Assembly: GCA_963971575.1 (NCBI GenBank)
Contig: OZ020611.1
Coordinates: forward strand, 3,224,001 to 3,288,000
Length of the DNA stretch: 64,000 nucleotides
Direction: 5' to 3'
Source of the DNA: Liopterus haemorrhoidalis
Lineage: Eukaryota; Arthropoda; Insecta; Coleoptera; Dytiscidae
Positions 10,185 to 21,150 of this stretch are shown piece after piece (position 1 is the first letter of the stretch; each line of letters begins with the position of its first letter). A program made the translations under genes and the position numbers. Under the pieces are notes generated by a model. The model saw nothing but the letters and a program-made list of their open reading frames with translations, was not told where the DNA came from and did no database searches.

Positions 10185-11795
10185 ATATAAGAAAGAAGAT
10201 GGAAGGTATATATGTATATGTATATGTGTGTGTAACAAAATGTAAAACAAACATAACTAGATTTTTTAAATATTGTAAAATATTATGTAAGATTCGAAGC
10301 CTTAGGGCGAGAATAACAAAGTTCTATCTACTATTATATTGTACAAGTGTTGGTATGTATGTTCTATTCAACTTCTGGTGTATCTTCAGTATCTTTTCGG
10401 GTAACGAGGAGAGAGGTAAATGAACCGCCGTCTTATCCGGGTGATATTTTTTTAGTGCTTAGGCTTAATTTTATTTCGACGGGCGGTATTGACTAATTTT
10501 TATTGATAAAAATCATGCATTTTTTCCTCGAAACCGTACCGTTGATCGTCAACAAATTTCTAAAAAGTTGAACATATCACGGATACTTCAACGACACGGA
10601 TAGTTCTTAGTTGACGATATACGAATGTGTTATAATTCAAAAGATAAATTTAGCACAAAACTAAGTCGAAAAATCTACGATTCTTTTTTTTTAAATAATC
10701 GCTGAACTGTGTAAAAAATACATAAGTGTGGGTAAATATTACGCATTTTTTTTGTAATTTTCAAGATTTCAAACATTTTTGCTGACCATAAAATTGTCTA
10801 ACAGTTAAAAATGTTACTGAACTGAAAATTACTAAGTAAGTAAGTAATAATCGAAAACTAAATATTATTTCAAACATGTAAAATACTATTTTAAGTTGTA
10901 AATATCTTTCGATTAATTAATCGCCAGTTTTGCAATTCATAGCTAAACCAAGCTCCACTACATTTTGAGTGTAAATTGACAGAAGAAATGACAACTTAGT
11001 TTTCTTTATAAAATAACCACGATATTACTTTTAAATTATTTTAAAAACGTGTCAAATCGTTTTTAAGGTATGTATGATTTTTGATTAGTTAATCGAGACA
11101 ATTTTGCATAAATTTTTGTTAAAAGTTAAACCAAGACCCACTGTATATTCTCTCCCACAGTTGTAATGACATTTTTTGAGGTTATTTTTCGAAGAATATA
11201 TGTATAAAGATTAAATTTACTTTAATTTGCATAAAAATTGTTAAACTGCTGGAGGATTTAAGTTAATTTAATTACAGAAATGTATAAAAATACATAAAAT
11301 TGAATAAGTGTTTATATTGGTTATTTTTTTAAATGTTTTAAAAGTATTTTTAATATTTTTCAGCTATGAGATGAGGCAAAGTATTTGTTGTTAATTTTTT
11401 ACATGGAGAGAAGATGTCTTTATTGGTGTATTTGAAATGTATGAAAATATTTTTGGTTCAGGTTTATCGAATATTTGTACTGAAAAACCTATCATCAAAT
11501 TTTGCCGCTGCAAAATTTTAGTCTCTCCGATAAAAACTATATGCTGTTATATAAAATGATTACGTATGGTTTCAAAATAAAATTCTAAAACTGAGCTGTC
11601 CATGTAGTTGATTATCAGAATAGTAAGCAGTGCTATTAATAATATTTACCACAAGTTGATCATATTAATCCGTAACTGATTATTCATTCCGTACTAATTT
11701 AAAATCTGTCACCGATTAGTTTACGGAACACAGTTTTTGAGAAAGTTTTACTACTGATCACTACCAAAAGTAACAGTGATATAAACTCAAGCTTA
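10185..11795. other. Long AT-rich stretch without genes; diverged duplication inside
   Basis: No coding feature is supported. Two diverged direct copies are visible: about 10905-11010 and about 11070-11190. Each has GATTARTTAATCG, TTTTGCAWA, TTAAACCAAGMYCCACT and an AATGACA block in the same order. This looks like an old tandem duplication of an unknown non-coding sequence with a period near 165 bases. Confidence 0.4.
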
Positions 11796-11800
11796 ATCAC

Positions 11801-11868
11801 AGGCTGGGGGCGTAGTCCCCGGCTCCACGAAGGGGGTGAAGGCCGGCGTAGCCGGGCTGAGGCCTCTA
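11801..11868. repeat. GC-rich hairpin island
   Basis: This block of about 68 bases stands out sharply from AT-rich surroundings. It contains CCGGC-GTA-GCCGG at 11843-11855, the outer arms AGGCC (11840-11844) and GGCCT (11861-11865), and a GGGG/CCCC stem around 11807-11820. It abuts the end of the RTE fragment at 11869-11995. Confidence 0.6.
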
Positions 11869-11995
11869 GTTCTAATCTATTTTATTCGAGTCTCTTAAAA
11901 ACGCTCGTCAATGCAGCATTAAATAGTTTAGGAGATATAGGGTGTCCCTGGTATACACCTCGCTTGATATTAAAACAATCCGTTTTCTTGTGGAG
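11869..11995 (-). pseudogene. RTE reverse transcriptase fragment
   Basis: Minus-strand translation gives FNIKRGVYQGHPISPKLFNA then ALTSVFKRLE, the palm segment around the conserved GVRQGDPISPKLF block of RTE elements. Only about 40 codons remain. The frame is cut where the GC-rich hairpin island begins. Confidence 0.75.
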
Positions 11996-12915
11996 CTTAC
12001 ATTATATGCTTGTTAAATAAAATACTATTCAATATTGCTGCTATCAAATAGTTTTTCGGTCAAGTCTGCCAGCAATTTTAATGATTTTTTAGACAGTGTC
12101 ACTATTTATATTGCATCATCTTAAATTGTTAATATAATAATTAAAACATAAACTTTTGCTATTAATTCTAACAACACTTGTTCCCAAAATTTACTGTTGT
12201 AGCAGCTATTAAATTTGGTCGGCAGTCGACTGTACGTGTGTGAGATGAGTGAATGTTGAAAAGTTGGGAAGCGCTGTGATGCTCTCCGGGACTGTCTTCT
12301 AAGGTAAGTTTATCTATGCATGTGTCGCTTGCTCCGCCACCCACTTAATATCAAGTTTTCTTCATGATAACACACAAACACCATAAAATAGTGCTATATA
12401 AATTTTATAACTATGCATTCTATGTTTTGTTTATTTTCTCAGGGTTTCCTTGCAAAATATAAACTTTATATATTAACATCTCTAAACCAATATCGCAAGG
12501 AAGAAAACTTTGATTGGAAAAAGACAAAAGTAACTTAGTTTTAAAAATGGCGTTAAAATATTAAATTTTCAAAGTGGTTTTAAAACAAATGAGACTAAAA
12601 ATATCAGCTTAGCTTGCTTAAAAATGTATTCTAACATTTTTTTATGGAGTCCAGGCTAACTATAGAGCGATATGCCGAGAGAATGACACAACTAAAGACA
12701 TCTTGACAGATCAATAGAACAATGGACTGTTAGATAGACAGGCTGAACAGAATGCCAGGTCTCCAGACAGAACGACAGTCACAATAGGGGATAGCCATGA
12801 TTTAAAAATTTTTTTTTTATTATGTTCCTCTTGTTGCATATAAACATAAAAAACAGTTTTTTTTTTTTTTAATTTGAAGGCTTAAATAATCATAAATGTA
12901 TGTAGCGCGCGAAAA
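11996..12915. other. No gene seen; possible isolated splice donor
   Basis: No supported ORF. Around 12230-12310 composition is less AT-rich and ends CTAAGGTAAGTTT, a strong match to a splice donor, so a non-coding 5' exon is conceivable but unproven. Poly-T/poly-A runs occur at 12805-12870. Confidence 0.25.
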
Positions 12916-12919
12916 CGAC

Positions 12920-12933
12920 GTATGACGTCATAC
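12920..12933. promoter_or_regulatory. 14-bp palindrome GTATGACGTCATAC containing a CRE core
   Basis: A perfect palindrome containing TGACGTCA, the CREB/ATF-type site, lies about 180 bases upstream of the THAP pseudogene start at 13112. This suggests a relic promoter element, but palindromes also occur in transposon termini; function is inferred only from the motif. Confidence 0.35.
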
Positions 12934-13111
12934 CCCTTCTAACTGACGCATGACACTTCTAGCCTACCCAGCGTACATAGTCTGTTGTGAACTTATTTGT
13001 TTGTATAGGTTATTTAAAGTTAGAGTGATTTTAATTAAAATAAAGTTTAATTCTATAAAAACAATTTATACATGTTTACCGAATTAAATTTTATATTAAA
13101 ATATATAAAAT

Positions 13112-13354
13112 ATGGAAGATCCAGGCCCCAGTACTTCGAAACATAATCGAAAATATTGTTCAGTACCGATGTGCACAATTAGTTCAACTAGAAATCCAAA
13201 AAAATAATTTATATCATTACCTGATGGCGAAAAACAACAGAAAAGGCGAAATTTGTGGCTGGAACCTATGGGGCGAAATAAAACCGATATTTCAGAAAAA
13301 AGTAAATTTTATGTTTGTGAGCATAAATGCATCAGTGTTGGGTAAATTATCACT
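13112..13354 (+). pseudogene. THAP-type zinc-finger pseudogene
   Basis: From ATG 13112 the frame reads MEDPGPSTSKHNRKYCSVPM, with C-x4-C (CSVPMC), an in-frame TAA after RNPKK, then FISLPDGEKQ, a conserved NLWLEPMG and KFYVCEH. This is the C2CH layout of a THAP DNA-binding domain, found in insect host genes and at the N-terminus of P-element-like transposases. After VCEH the frame stops at 13354. The single internal stop and lack of downstream coding make it a pseudogene or domain relic; whether it came from a host gene or a transposase is open. Confidence 0.75.
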
Positions 13355-13994
13355 CTGAGCCCTAACAAAATCTTTATCTGCCATTTTAATAATAAATGCG
13401 TGAAAAATTGTTTAAAAACAAATACAAAACTCTCGAACAATACAATATACACACGTGTAAAGATTATGTTGTAGCTGTATCTGTGACGTGAAACCCCTAT
13501 CGTTTGACGCCATACTCAGTCGTTTTTACTCGGCAACCTTCGCTCCGTGGTCGGCTTATTTCAAATTTACAATATTTTAATTAAAAAATTTGGCTATAAT
13601 ATTAATTAAAATGTGATTTTTGTTTTGTTAGGTGACATAACTAATATTAACATATCAAAATAATGTAGTTTTAAAGAAATAAAAATTTTATGCGTATCCC
13701 GTATTTTAGACCGACAAAACAATTGACCAAACAAATTGAATCAGCTAAGCGAACATCTACAAGTATAGATATAAAAAATATATCTAATGATCCGACATTT
13801 AACTGGAGTAGGAGTACCACATGGTTCCGTCTTAAGGCCTTTGCTTTTTATCACATTCATAAATAATTTACTGCTGCATATATCTTTGCAGGTATGTTTG
13901 TACGCGGATGATTCAATTTTATATGCGACACATAAAATGGAAGATTGACTGAGGCTTCAATGACAAACAACACAATTTTGGTTTGATGCCAATA

Positions 13995-14730
13995 GGTGTG
14001 ATTTGCACATTTGCAGTTATTGTTTACTGCCGCGTTAAAAAAATCTGTTTTGTTTCGCAGTAACTGCAAATCTGTTTGATTTGTCGTAATTTACTGCCAG
14101 TTTATGACGCTACTGCAAAAAAGTTACAGCTGCTTCTCTTGCGGATTATTTGTTACGGCTGCGTTTGTTTACCTTTTTGAGTTGGTACCATAGATAAAGA
14201 ATAAATGATTGGTACTTTGATTTGACTTTTTGACAGGAATATGGCTAGCATATTTGTTTTGATATTTAAACTATATTCTTTGATGGCTAATGTTTTACAA
14301 ATTCTTTTTTTGAATTTCCTGGGACAATAGTTTCTACAAAATTTTTCTATCCTGGGGCACTTTGTAAACCTGGCAAATACAGTTCATAACTTCATCATCC
14401 GAACTCGGATAATCTAAATCTGAATCAGTTGATTCTGGATCTGATAATATTTCAAGATCCATTAAATATATCTAATATTTTTCACCCTTTCGACACACAA
14501 GATAATCGCTGAATCAAATTGCAAAAAGATTCTTAACCGGGAAAGTTATCTGACATATGTCTGACATTTAACATTTACGTCAGACGTACTTCTTATTCTT
14601 TACGTATAAACAAATCGAACAGAAAATTAAACTCGCTGTATGTTACCAGTTTTTAGCAGTAAACTGCTAACTGCAGCGTTTTACTGCTAGCGTTTAGCAG
14701 TATAACGCGAAGGTGCAAATCGAACATACC
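13995..14730. mobile_element. 736-bp TA-flanked MITE inserted in a reverse transcriptase
   Basis: The ends are imperfect inverted repeats (GGTGTGATTTGCAC at the left; GGTATGTTCGATTTGCAC read from the right), each flanked by TA (13993-13994, 14731-14732). Subterminal regions are rich in GCAGTAAAC/TTACTGC-like motifs. Removing the element and one TA rejoins the host frame. It carries a short minus-strand ORF (14334-14462), so it is a deletion derivative of a larger autonomous element. TA duplications occur in Tc1/mariner and some Harbinger/ISL2EU elements; the superfamily is unresolved. Confidence 0.85.
14334..14462 (-). pseudogene. Acidic N-terminal ORF remnant inside the MITE
   Basis: A 42-codon frame starts at ATG 14462: MDLEILSDPESTDSDLDY then PSSDDEVMNCICQVYK. 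It is strongly acidic at the start and stops at 14334. Acidic N-termini precede many transposases and accessory proteins; here it is probably the first exon or N-terminus of the parental element's protein. Identity unknown. Confidence 0.35.
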
Positions 14731-14788
14731 TAATAAGTTATTTTTAAATAAATACAACGCCAGAAAGTAATTTTTAATATACGAAAAT

Positions 14789-14819
<31 letters not shown>

Positions 14820-14967
14820 ACGCAGATGGATTATAATCACTGCCCAACAAAATATTTTTTTATCTTGGTGTTGGAAAAGTAAGTGGTTTCGGATATTTTT
14901 GATGTGCTGATTCCAAAAACACCTGACTCTTTTTCGTAGCTGCTCTAGTTTTTGAGATACAGACTAA

Positions 14968-15655
14968 TTGATTTTAGTTTTTTATCTAAAAACGGTAAAC
15001 TTCCTCCTTGGACAGCAAAGTGGATATACAAAATATCCTTGTATTTTATGTTTTTGGGACAGCAGAGCTAAGGATCAGCACTGGGTTAACAGAAATTGGG
15101 TTATTTCCATTAAGAAATGTCATAATTCAAGAAAAACAAAACGTTGTCAACAAACCTTTGGTTGCGAGAGAAAAAATTATATGTCCACCCTTGCATATCA
15201 AGTTTGGGCTTATGTAGCAATTTTTGAAGGCTTTAAATCGAGATGGACTATGTGTAGGCTACTTGATACGTAAATTTTTTAGGATTAACTCTGAAAAATT
15301 GAAATCCAGAATATTTGATGGTCCTCAGATAAGGCAACCTACTGAAGATCCACAATCCAATCCAACCGCATCAATGAACGAGATTGAATCTAATTCTTGG
15401 TGTTTATTTATTCAAGTAGTACAAAATTTTCTTGGAAATCATAAGGCAGAGAATTTGTGGAAAATATACTTTTCAACTTTAAAATTCTCGGTTGTATTAT
15501 GACCACTGACCAGAAAACCTAGGTGATTTTAGTGAAGAACCGGGGGAAAGATTCCATCAGGACATAAAACTATGGAAGATAGATATCAAGGAAGATAAGA
15601 TAGCCACATGATGGCCTACTACTGTTGGAGTCTTCAGAAAGACTGTTCTGGTAAA
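14968..15655 (+). pseudogene. Degenerate transposon-associated protein of an unnamed arthropod-wide family
   Basis: Recognisable conserved blocks occur in order: LLGQQSGYTKYPCILCFWDS, HWVNRNWV, NVVNKPLVAREKIICPPLHI, VGYLIRKF, FDGPQIRQ, NFLGNHKA, GERFHQDIK and MAYYCWSLQKDC. I recall this block order from many unnamed repeat-derived arthropod proteins, but not a secure family name or activity. Frameshifts occur at about 15100 and around 15490-15600, and an in-frame TAG near 15215 interrupts the GLM*QFLKALN region. The N-terminus is missing. No inverted repeats were identified around it. Confidence 0.6.
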
Positions 15656-15959
15656 CTCCATGCTAGGAAGTCGTACAAAAGAACATTTTTAAGTGATAAA
15701 TGATGAATGTATATTTATCTACTTTGTGTAATAAATACCTTATTTTGTCTCTTTTGTGTTTGTAACTGGCAGTTGGAGCAAATAGTAACAGTAATAATGT
15801 GCAAAATACACAAGTTAAGAAATAAGATATTTTATTGTAAAAGAGGCCAAGTTCTTAAAAAATGTATTGTGTGGTATCAAAAGAAAGATCTTAGACGTAG
15901 ATTAAGGAACAAAAAGTAGTTTTTCAAAATTCGTATTTTTAAATATGATTTTAGCTAAA
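15656..15959. other. AT-rich spacer
   Basis: A 70-codon open frame at 15707-15919 has no recognisable domain and low-complexity basic composition; I do not support it as a gene. The segment from about 15860 (with TGTGGTATCAAAAGAAA) resembles 62296-62320, so it may be the upstream part of the repeat that follows. Confidence 0.4.
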
Positions 15960-16396
15960 AATGTCCTAAAAAAGTTCTTGTCCTTATCCCTTTTACCCAA
16001 AGAAGTTAAATTAAAAATCTGAAAAAATTATAGGTAGGTAATGTACTACGATACAAAAAGTACGAGAGGAATTTTTTATCCGATTGCGTTTTTCAAAAAT
16101 AATGCAGTTTTTGTGTTTTTGACAAAATTAATTATTATTTTTTTAATTCATGGCTATATTCTGGCTATAATGTTATAGATTTTTTTTTTAATTTATGGCT
16201 AAGATATTCTGTGTCTTTTTGTGAAATTAAAAATATAGAAAAAAAACTTTAACAGCTGAGGACCGAGTTTTGAACACCACACCAATACATTGTTAATAGA
16301 ACAAATATTCGTAGATATCCAGTATTATATTGGCTTCTTACAATTATTAAATACCTACAAAATCCTGAAATGTGTGAAAATTCACACTTCACATTA
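15960..16396 (+). repeat. Partial copy of the tRNA-cored dispersed repeat (copy C)
   Basis: Shared with 27233-28302: AAAAATCTGAAAAAATT, a GTAATGTAC block, a TTTTTGTGTTTTT block and the 3'-terminal hairpin ATGTGTGAAAATTCACACTT at about 16369-16388. The internal tRNA-like part is highly decayed and the 5' half is absent. Confidence 0.7.
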
Positions 16397-16487
16397 ATTT
16401 TTTTTGTAATTAACTCAAAATAGAATTACTTTGTCAAAACATATTTTGAATGTTGCCTCCTTATATATTAATTTTGCAGAACTAGTA

Positions 16488-18361
16488 TAGTTTGTTTCAC
16501 AATAAGTGGAAGTGACTATCTACTTATGGTCCTAAACACAGTGGGTGGTAATTACAAATAACTGTAATCCCTTGTTTGCACCCATAAACTAGTCAGTGAT
16601 GTATCAGGTATAAATTGCAGATGTTTTAAATATATTTTCACTTCGCTTTGAATTTTTATATCAGATAACTTGTGATTTGTGTTAAATAGTTCAGTACGTG
16701 TTAGAAAAATGTGCCGTCCTTGGAACGAACAATTAACTTCTGTGCAAGCAAATGAAGCAGATGACTATGTGAACATGATAGTAGATGATGATATAGTGCA
16801 AGATACAATAAAAAAAAAAAATCGGGAAAAAACTTGTATATATTTACCTGTAGAAGCTAAAGAAATTGTGGCCAATGTGTATTTATATTTAAGGAACCGC
16901 AAAAACAAATAAGGCAACGAAAGTAGCTATGACCACAGTATGGAATATTGTAAATAAATCCATTGATAGGAGAAGAAAACAAAAGGATTCAGGCATATCA
17001 AAATGTTTGGATGGTTTCCAGAAAGATGTAATACGGCAAAAAATTTACCAAATGTATACCGAACAAAATGTGCCAACATTGGACATATTGCTCCAAAGAT
17101 TAATCCAAGACCAGTGTGAAATTAATTGATCAAAGGTGACTTTATGGCGTGCCTTTAAAAGTATAGGATTTCAATTTAAAATAAAAAGCAGTTTCTTATG
17201 GAGTCAGAGCGATTAAAACTTTTGAGACAAATTTATTTAAAAAACATTAAAAAATACAGAGAAGATAAAAGGACAATAATTTATTTAGATGAAACTTGGT
17301 ACGACACATATGAAACAAACTCAAAAGGTTGGGTGGATACGTCAAATAAATGTCAAACAAGAGCACCGTCTAATAAAGGTAAACGTATTACGATACTTCA
17401 TGCAGGTTCTGAAACTGGATGGATACCGAATGCACTCTTGCTTTCTGCGAAAAAATATCAAAGATTCTAGACTCGACTACCATGACGATACCACGGCGGA
17501 AATGTTCGAAAACTGGTTCGAAAATAAATTACTCCCGAATATACCGGCTAACAGTGTTATTGTTATGGACAATGCAAGTTACAATAGTCGGCAACTAAAT
17601 AAAGTACCGAATAGTGCAAACAGTAAGAAGGAAATCCAAGACTTTTTATATAAAAATGATATTTATTTTGAAGAAAGTTATAAAAAAAATTGTTTAATTA
17701 AATTATTAAAAAGTTATAGTTTTTCTAAAGAATATGTTTGCGATAATATTGCTCAATGCAAAGGACACACAGTTTTACGACTACATTCGTATTATTGTAT
17801 ATTCAATCCTATTGAACAAATGTGGAGTCAGTTAAAGGCGAGAACAAAACGGAATAATGTTTCTCCCACTGTAAACGGCACTGTGATAGAAGTTATAAAA
17901 AAAGGAGTGGAAAATATCCCTGTAGATAGTTGGAAAAATTGTGTAAATCATGTTATTAAAACTGAGGACAGTTATATTCAAATAGAACGTACTATAATCA
18001 TTAATTTAGACACTGATTCAGAGAATGATTTGGACTTATAAGATTTTTTTTTATCTTAAACATTATTTAATTTAAAATTTATTTTATTGTAATGTTTTCA
18101 ATACTAATTGTAATGTTTTAAATTTAATTATAAGTTCTATAAATAATTGTTTTTATAATAAAAATAAAGTTTATTTTGATGATATCTTATGTTTATTTCT
18201 TGTTACAACTGTGTCATTACATGGTGTAATGTAATTTATACCTGATACATCTCTGGCTAGTTTATGGGTACAAACAAGGGATTAGAGTTATTTGTAATTA
18301 CCACCCACTGTGTTTAGGACCATAAGTAGATAGTCACTTCAACTTATTGTGAAACAAACTA
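16488..18361 (+). mobile_element. Sailor-like Tc1/mariner transposon with about 135-bp inverted repeats
   Basis: Both ends carry TAGTTTGTTTCACAATAAG inside TA, and the inverted repeats match for about 135 bases (through ATGTATCAGGTATAAATT on both arms). The TA duplication is at 16486-16487 and 18362-18363; a shift of two bases is possible because both sides read TATAG. The element is 1874 bp with one decayed transposase gene. Confidence 0.9.
16708..18041 (+). pseudogene. Tc1/mariner transposase with about DD81E spacing (Sailor-like)
   Basis: Start ATG 16708. Conserved parts: IIYLDETWYDTYE (first Asp), GKRITILHAGSE, VIVMDNASYNSRQ (second Asp), HTVLRLHSYYCIFNPIEQMW (Glu). There are 81 residues between the second Asp and the Glu, close to the DD82E spacing described for Sailor elements and much longer than DD34E. 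An acidic C-terminus ends at 18041. The frame changes near 16912, 17190 and 17455, and TGA at about 17127 interrupts the helix-turn-helix region, so the gene is dead. N-terminal layout (VPTLDILLQRL) parallels the ORF at 33403. Confidence 0.88.
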
Positions 18362-18363
18362 TA

Positions 18364-19160
18364 ACAGAACAAATTAAATGCTTGAGAAACTGTATATTTC
18401 CGAAATAAATACGTTTTTTCTAAATGTTAAACATCTCTTGAAAATAAAACTATCAATATTTCAATGGAAATAAAACGGTTTAACATATTTTAGCCCAAAC
18501 TGTACAGTCAATTTCCTTCAAATTTAGAATGCACCCTACATACCATATCCAATTTACTTCAAGACCAAAAAAGCAATTCAATAAAAAAATAAAATACCCT
18601 CTTACTTTACAACCAGAATCATACTCCAAAGAACTATCTCATCAATAATACACAGTTCCAAAGTAACACCACCTGCTGGCATCTAACACGAATTATTCGC
18701 CATAAAAACAAGCGCTCCCATGATGGGCATACCACAATATATTTTCACTACGGTTTTCCACCCCAACCCCTTAATACTGTCGGTGTGCTGGACTATTTAA
18801 TTTATTTATAAATGTAAATTAAACTCGATTTTCGATTTGACTGAATTCGGATTAAATCTAATTTTAACACTATATCACATTTAATATATATTGTGGATAA
18901 AATAACAGGGCATTGACCTATGTATTTTTTATATTTAAGATTATTAAATCTGAAATTGAAGTTATGATTATTACAGATATTTTGATTGCATTTCTATATT
19001 ACAAATGGGAGAATGAATAGACTACAGCAGTGTAAATAACTTGTTACAGGATGGTTAAAAATTGGCTTCAAAACTTTTATTTAAAATTATTTATATAATA
19101 AAAACAAAACAATTTGTCTTTATCTATTAGGTCGTCAAGGATGAAATTTCTAGAAAAAAT
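18364..19160. other. AT-rich stretch, no gene
   Basis: No ORF, RNA gene or clear repeat pair was identified between the Sailor-like element and the GACAGACA-family repeat. Confidence 0.5.
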
Positions 19161-19594
19161 CAGCTGTGGCCACCACAGCACCGACCGCCATCATAAAGTA
19201 CTTGTATAAAATACATTCTAGCAGCAGAGTAGAAATAACTTGACCTAATATTTTCTAACAGAGATATTATTTATCATGACCATGGAAACGTTACATATAA
19301 GTATGAAAAAATTTCGAAAAATTTTACAGAAATTATTCGAAATTTTTCGTTTTATCAAAAAACGTCTCAAATAAAAGTTATTAGTTATTGCTTTTATAGC
19401 AACTTTTGTTCAATAATTTTTTTCGAAATATTTTTGTGTTGTGAAATATTGACAAAAATCTTAAATTCGACACGAGTAAACTCCCATTTTTAGTTAACCG
19501 ATTTTTACCAAAAGTTGATCAACTCGTGCCATTGATGGCAGAAGCTTAAATATGAAGTTTCATAAAAATCCTTTCAGCCGAATTTGCTCTGCAC

Positions 19595-19651
19595 GTGTAC
19601 ACAGACAGACAGACGGACGGACGGCCAGAGAGACAGACAGACAGACAGACG

Positions 19652-19683
<32 letters not shown>

Positions 19684-19700
19684 GACGGACAGACAGACCG
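19595..19700. repeat. (CAGA)n/(ACGG)n microsatellite
   Basis: Runs of ACAGACAG interspersed with GGACGGACGG lie inside the repeat family; its counterpart, inverted, is at about 49365-49440. Confidence 0.9.
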
Positions 19701-19749
19701 ACAAACATCATGCCAAAAATAGTCAAAACGTTATGTAGGGAGCTCAATT

Positions 19750-21150
19750 AATAATAATAATATACATCTTTATTTAACATAAATGTTATTACATTACTTA
19801 TTACAAACATTTTGTTACAATATTCTAATATATTAGAGTCTTAACCTTTTCGGTGCATCCTCTTTTAAAGGATTTAATATTTTTACAGCCTTTTAAGTTA
19901 TCTAATGTGTTAAACAATTTAATTCCTTTCTAAAATAATGAATTTTGTCCACATGCTTTTTTCATTGAAGAGGTAGCAAAATGATTTTTATTTCTTAAAT
20001 TATAATTCTTAATTTCACGTATAAAATTTAAATTCTCAGTAAGATAAGCAGGAACTTTACCTTGATTTATTTTGAATATAAAAACTAAAGTTAATAAATA
20101 AATTCTTTGTTTAATACTCAGCCAGTTAAGTGTGTCTGGCATTAATTTTACACTTTTCATTTTACTAACTCTAAGAACTGTACGCATTGCTCTATTTTGT
20201 AATCTCTGTAATTTAATTAAACTAGTATCATTACATAAAAATAAGATAGTAGCACAATAATCTATATGTGGAGCAATAATAGTTTTAAATAAATTAACAG
20301 CCTGAACAAAGTTTAATTTATTTCTAATCCTCTTCAAAAAGTAAATTTTTTTTGCCATCTTTTTGTTCACATATAACATAGTCATTAAAATTTAACTTGT
20401 TATCAATGACAACACCTAGATACTTAATGCTATTTACATTTTCAATTACTTCGTTATTAACATAAAGAGATACATTTTGTAACTTATTCCCGTTAATTAT
20501 CATGCATTTGGACTTTTTTGCATTCAGTTTTAATCTATTTATATTTAGCCATTCTAAGATACTATTTATGTCCTCCTGCATTAATTGTACACCCTCTTCA
20601 ATATTATTGACCGCGATGTATAATAATGTGTCATCAGCGAAAAGTTTTATTTTAGAGGATTTTACTACTTTCACAATATCATTTATATACAAAACAAAAA
20701 GTAGTGCCCCTAAAATGGTTCCTTGGGGCAAACCTATATTATTTTCTTTCGGTTTTGACACATTATTATTTATTTTGGTTACTTGTACTCTTTCTGTTAA
20801 ATAACTTTTAAACCAATTTATTGCATTACCTTGAATACCATAAATTTTAAGTTTTTCAAGTAATATTTTCCGATCCACTGTCTCAAACGCCCTTTTAAAA
20901 TCCAAGAAAATAGATATTATATATTTACCTTTGTCCATTTCTTGTTTCCACTCGTTAATTACATAATTCAACGCAGTTTCGCAGGAAAGCTGAACCCTGT
21001 ATCCCGATTGTGAATTTGATATAATATTATTTTCGTTGATAAATTTATCTAATTGATTTTTAACACATGTCTCGAGTAATTTTTCAACAATATTCATATT
21101 ATTAATTGGTCTTAGTTCGTCATAGTTTATTGTTCCTGGAATTATCATTT
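19750..21150 (-). pseudogene. CR1-group non-LTR retrotransposon, 5'-truncated
   Basis: Minus-strand reverse transcriptase: ELRPINNMNIVEKLLE, SQSGYRVQLSCETALNYVIN, ISIFLDFKRAFETVDRKILL (first Asp), GLPQGTILGALLFVLYINDI, IKLFADDTLLYIAV (FADD), IKYLGVVIDNKLNF, then in another frame LNFVQAVNLFKTIIAPHIDY, KLQRLQNRAMRTVL and ending at 19930. The frame changes at about 20330-20390. The 3' end has an ATT-type repeat tail at 19750-19762. The element starts within the reverse transcriptase, so it is a 5'-truncated insertion into the repeat described above. Confidence 0.9.

Larger units (their letters stand above)
13815..14785 (+). pseudogene. Non-LTR reverse transcriptase fragment interrupted by a MITE
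   Basis: Before the insertion the translation gives GVPHGSVLRPLLFITFINN, then VCLYADDSILYA (catalytic YADD intact), with a stop at MED*, and QFWFDAN ending at the insertion point. After the MITE (13995-14730) the same frame continues KLFLNKYNARK, the usual sequence following FDAN in Jockey/CR1-like reverse transcriptases. The coding block is thus one fragment split by one insertion. No 5' or 3' end is recognisable. Confidence 0.8.

Noticed and set aside
15707..15919. 70-codon plus-strand ORF
   Set aside because: No domain, low complexity, and overlaps sequence resembling the dispersed repeat.
19590..19705. CRISPR-like array from repeated GACAGACAG units
   Set aside because: It is a simple tetranucleotide microsatellite without spacers, inside a repeat in a eukaryotic genome.
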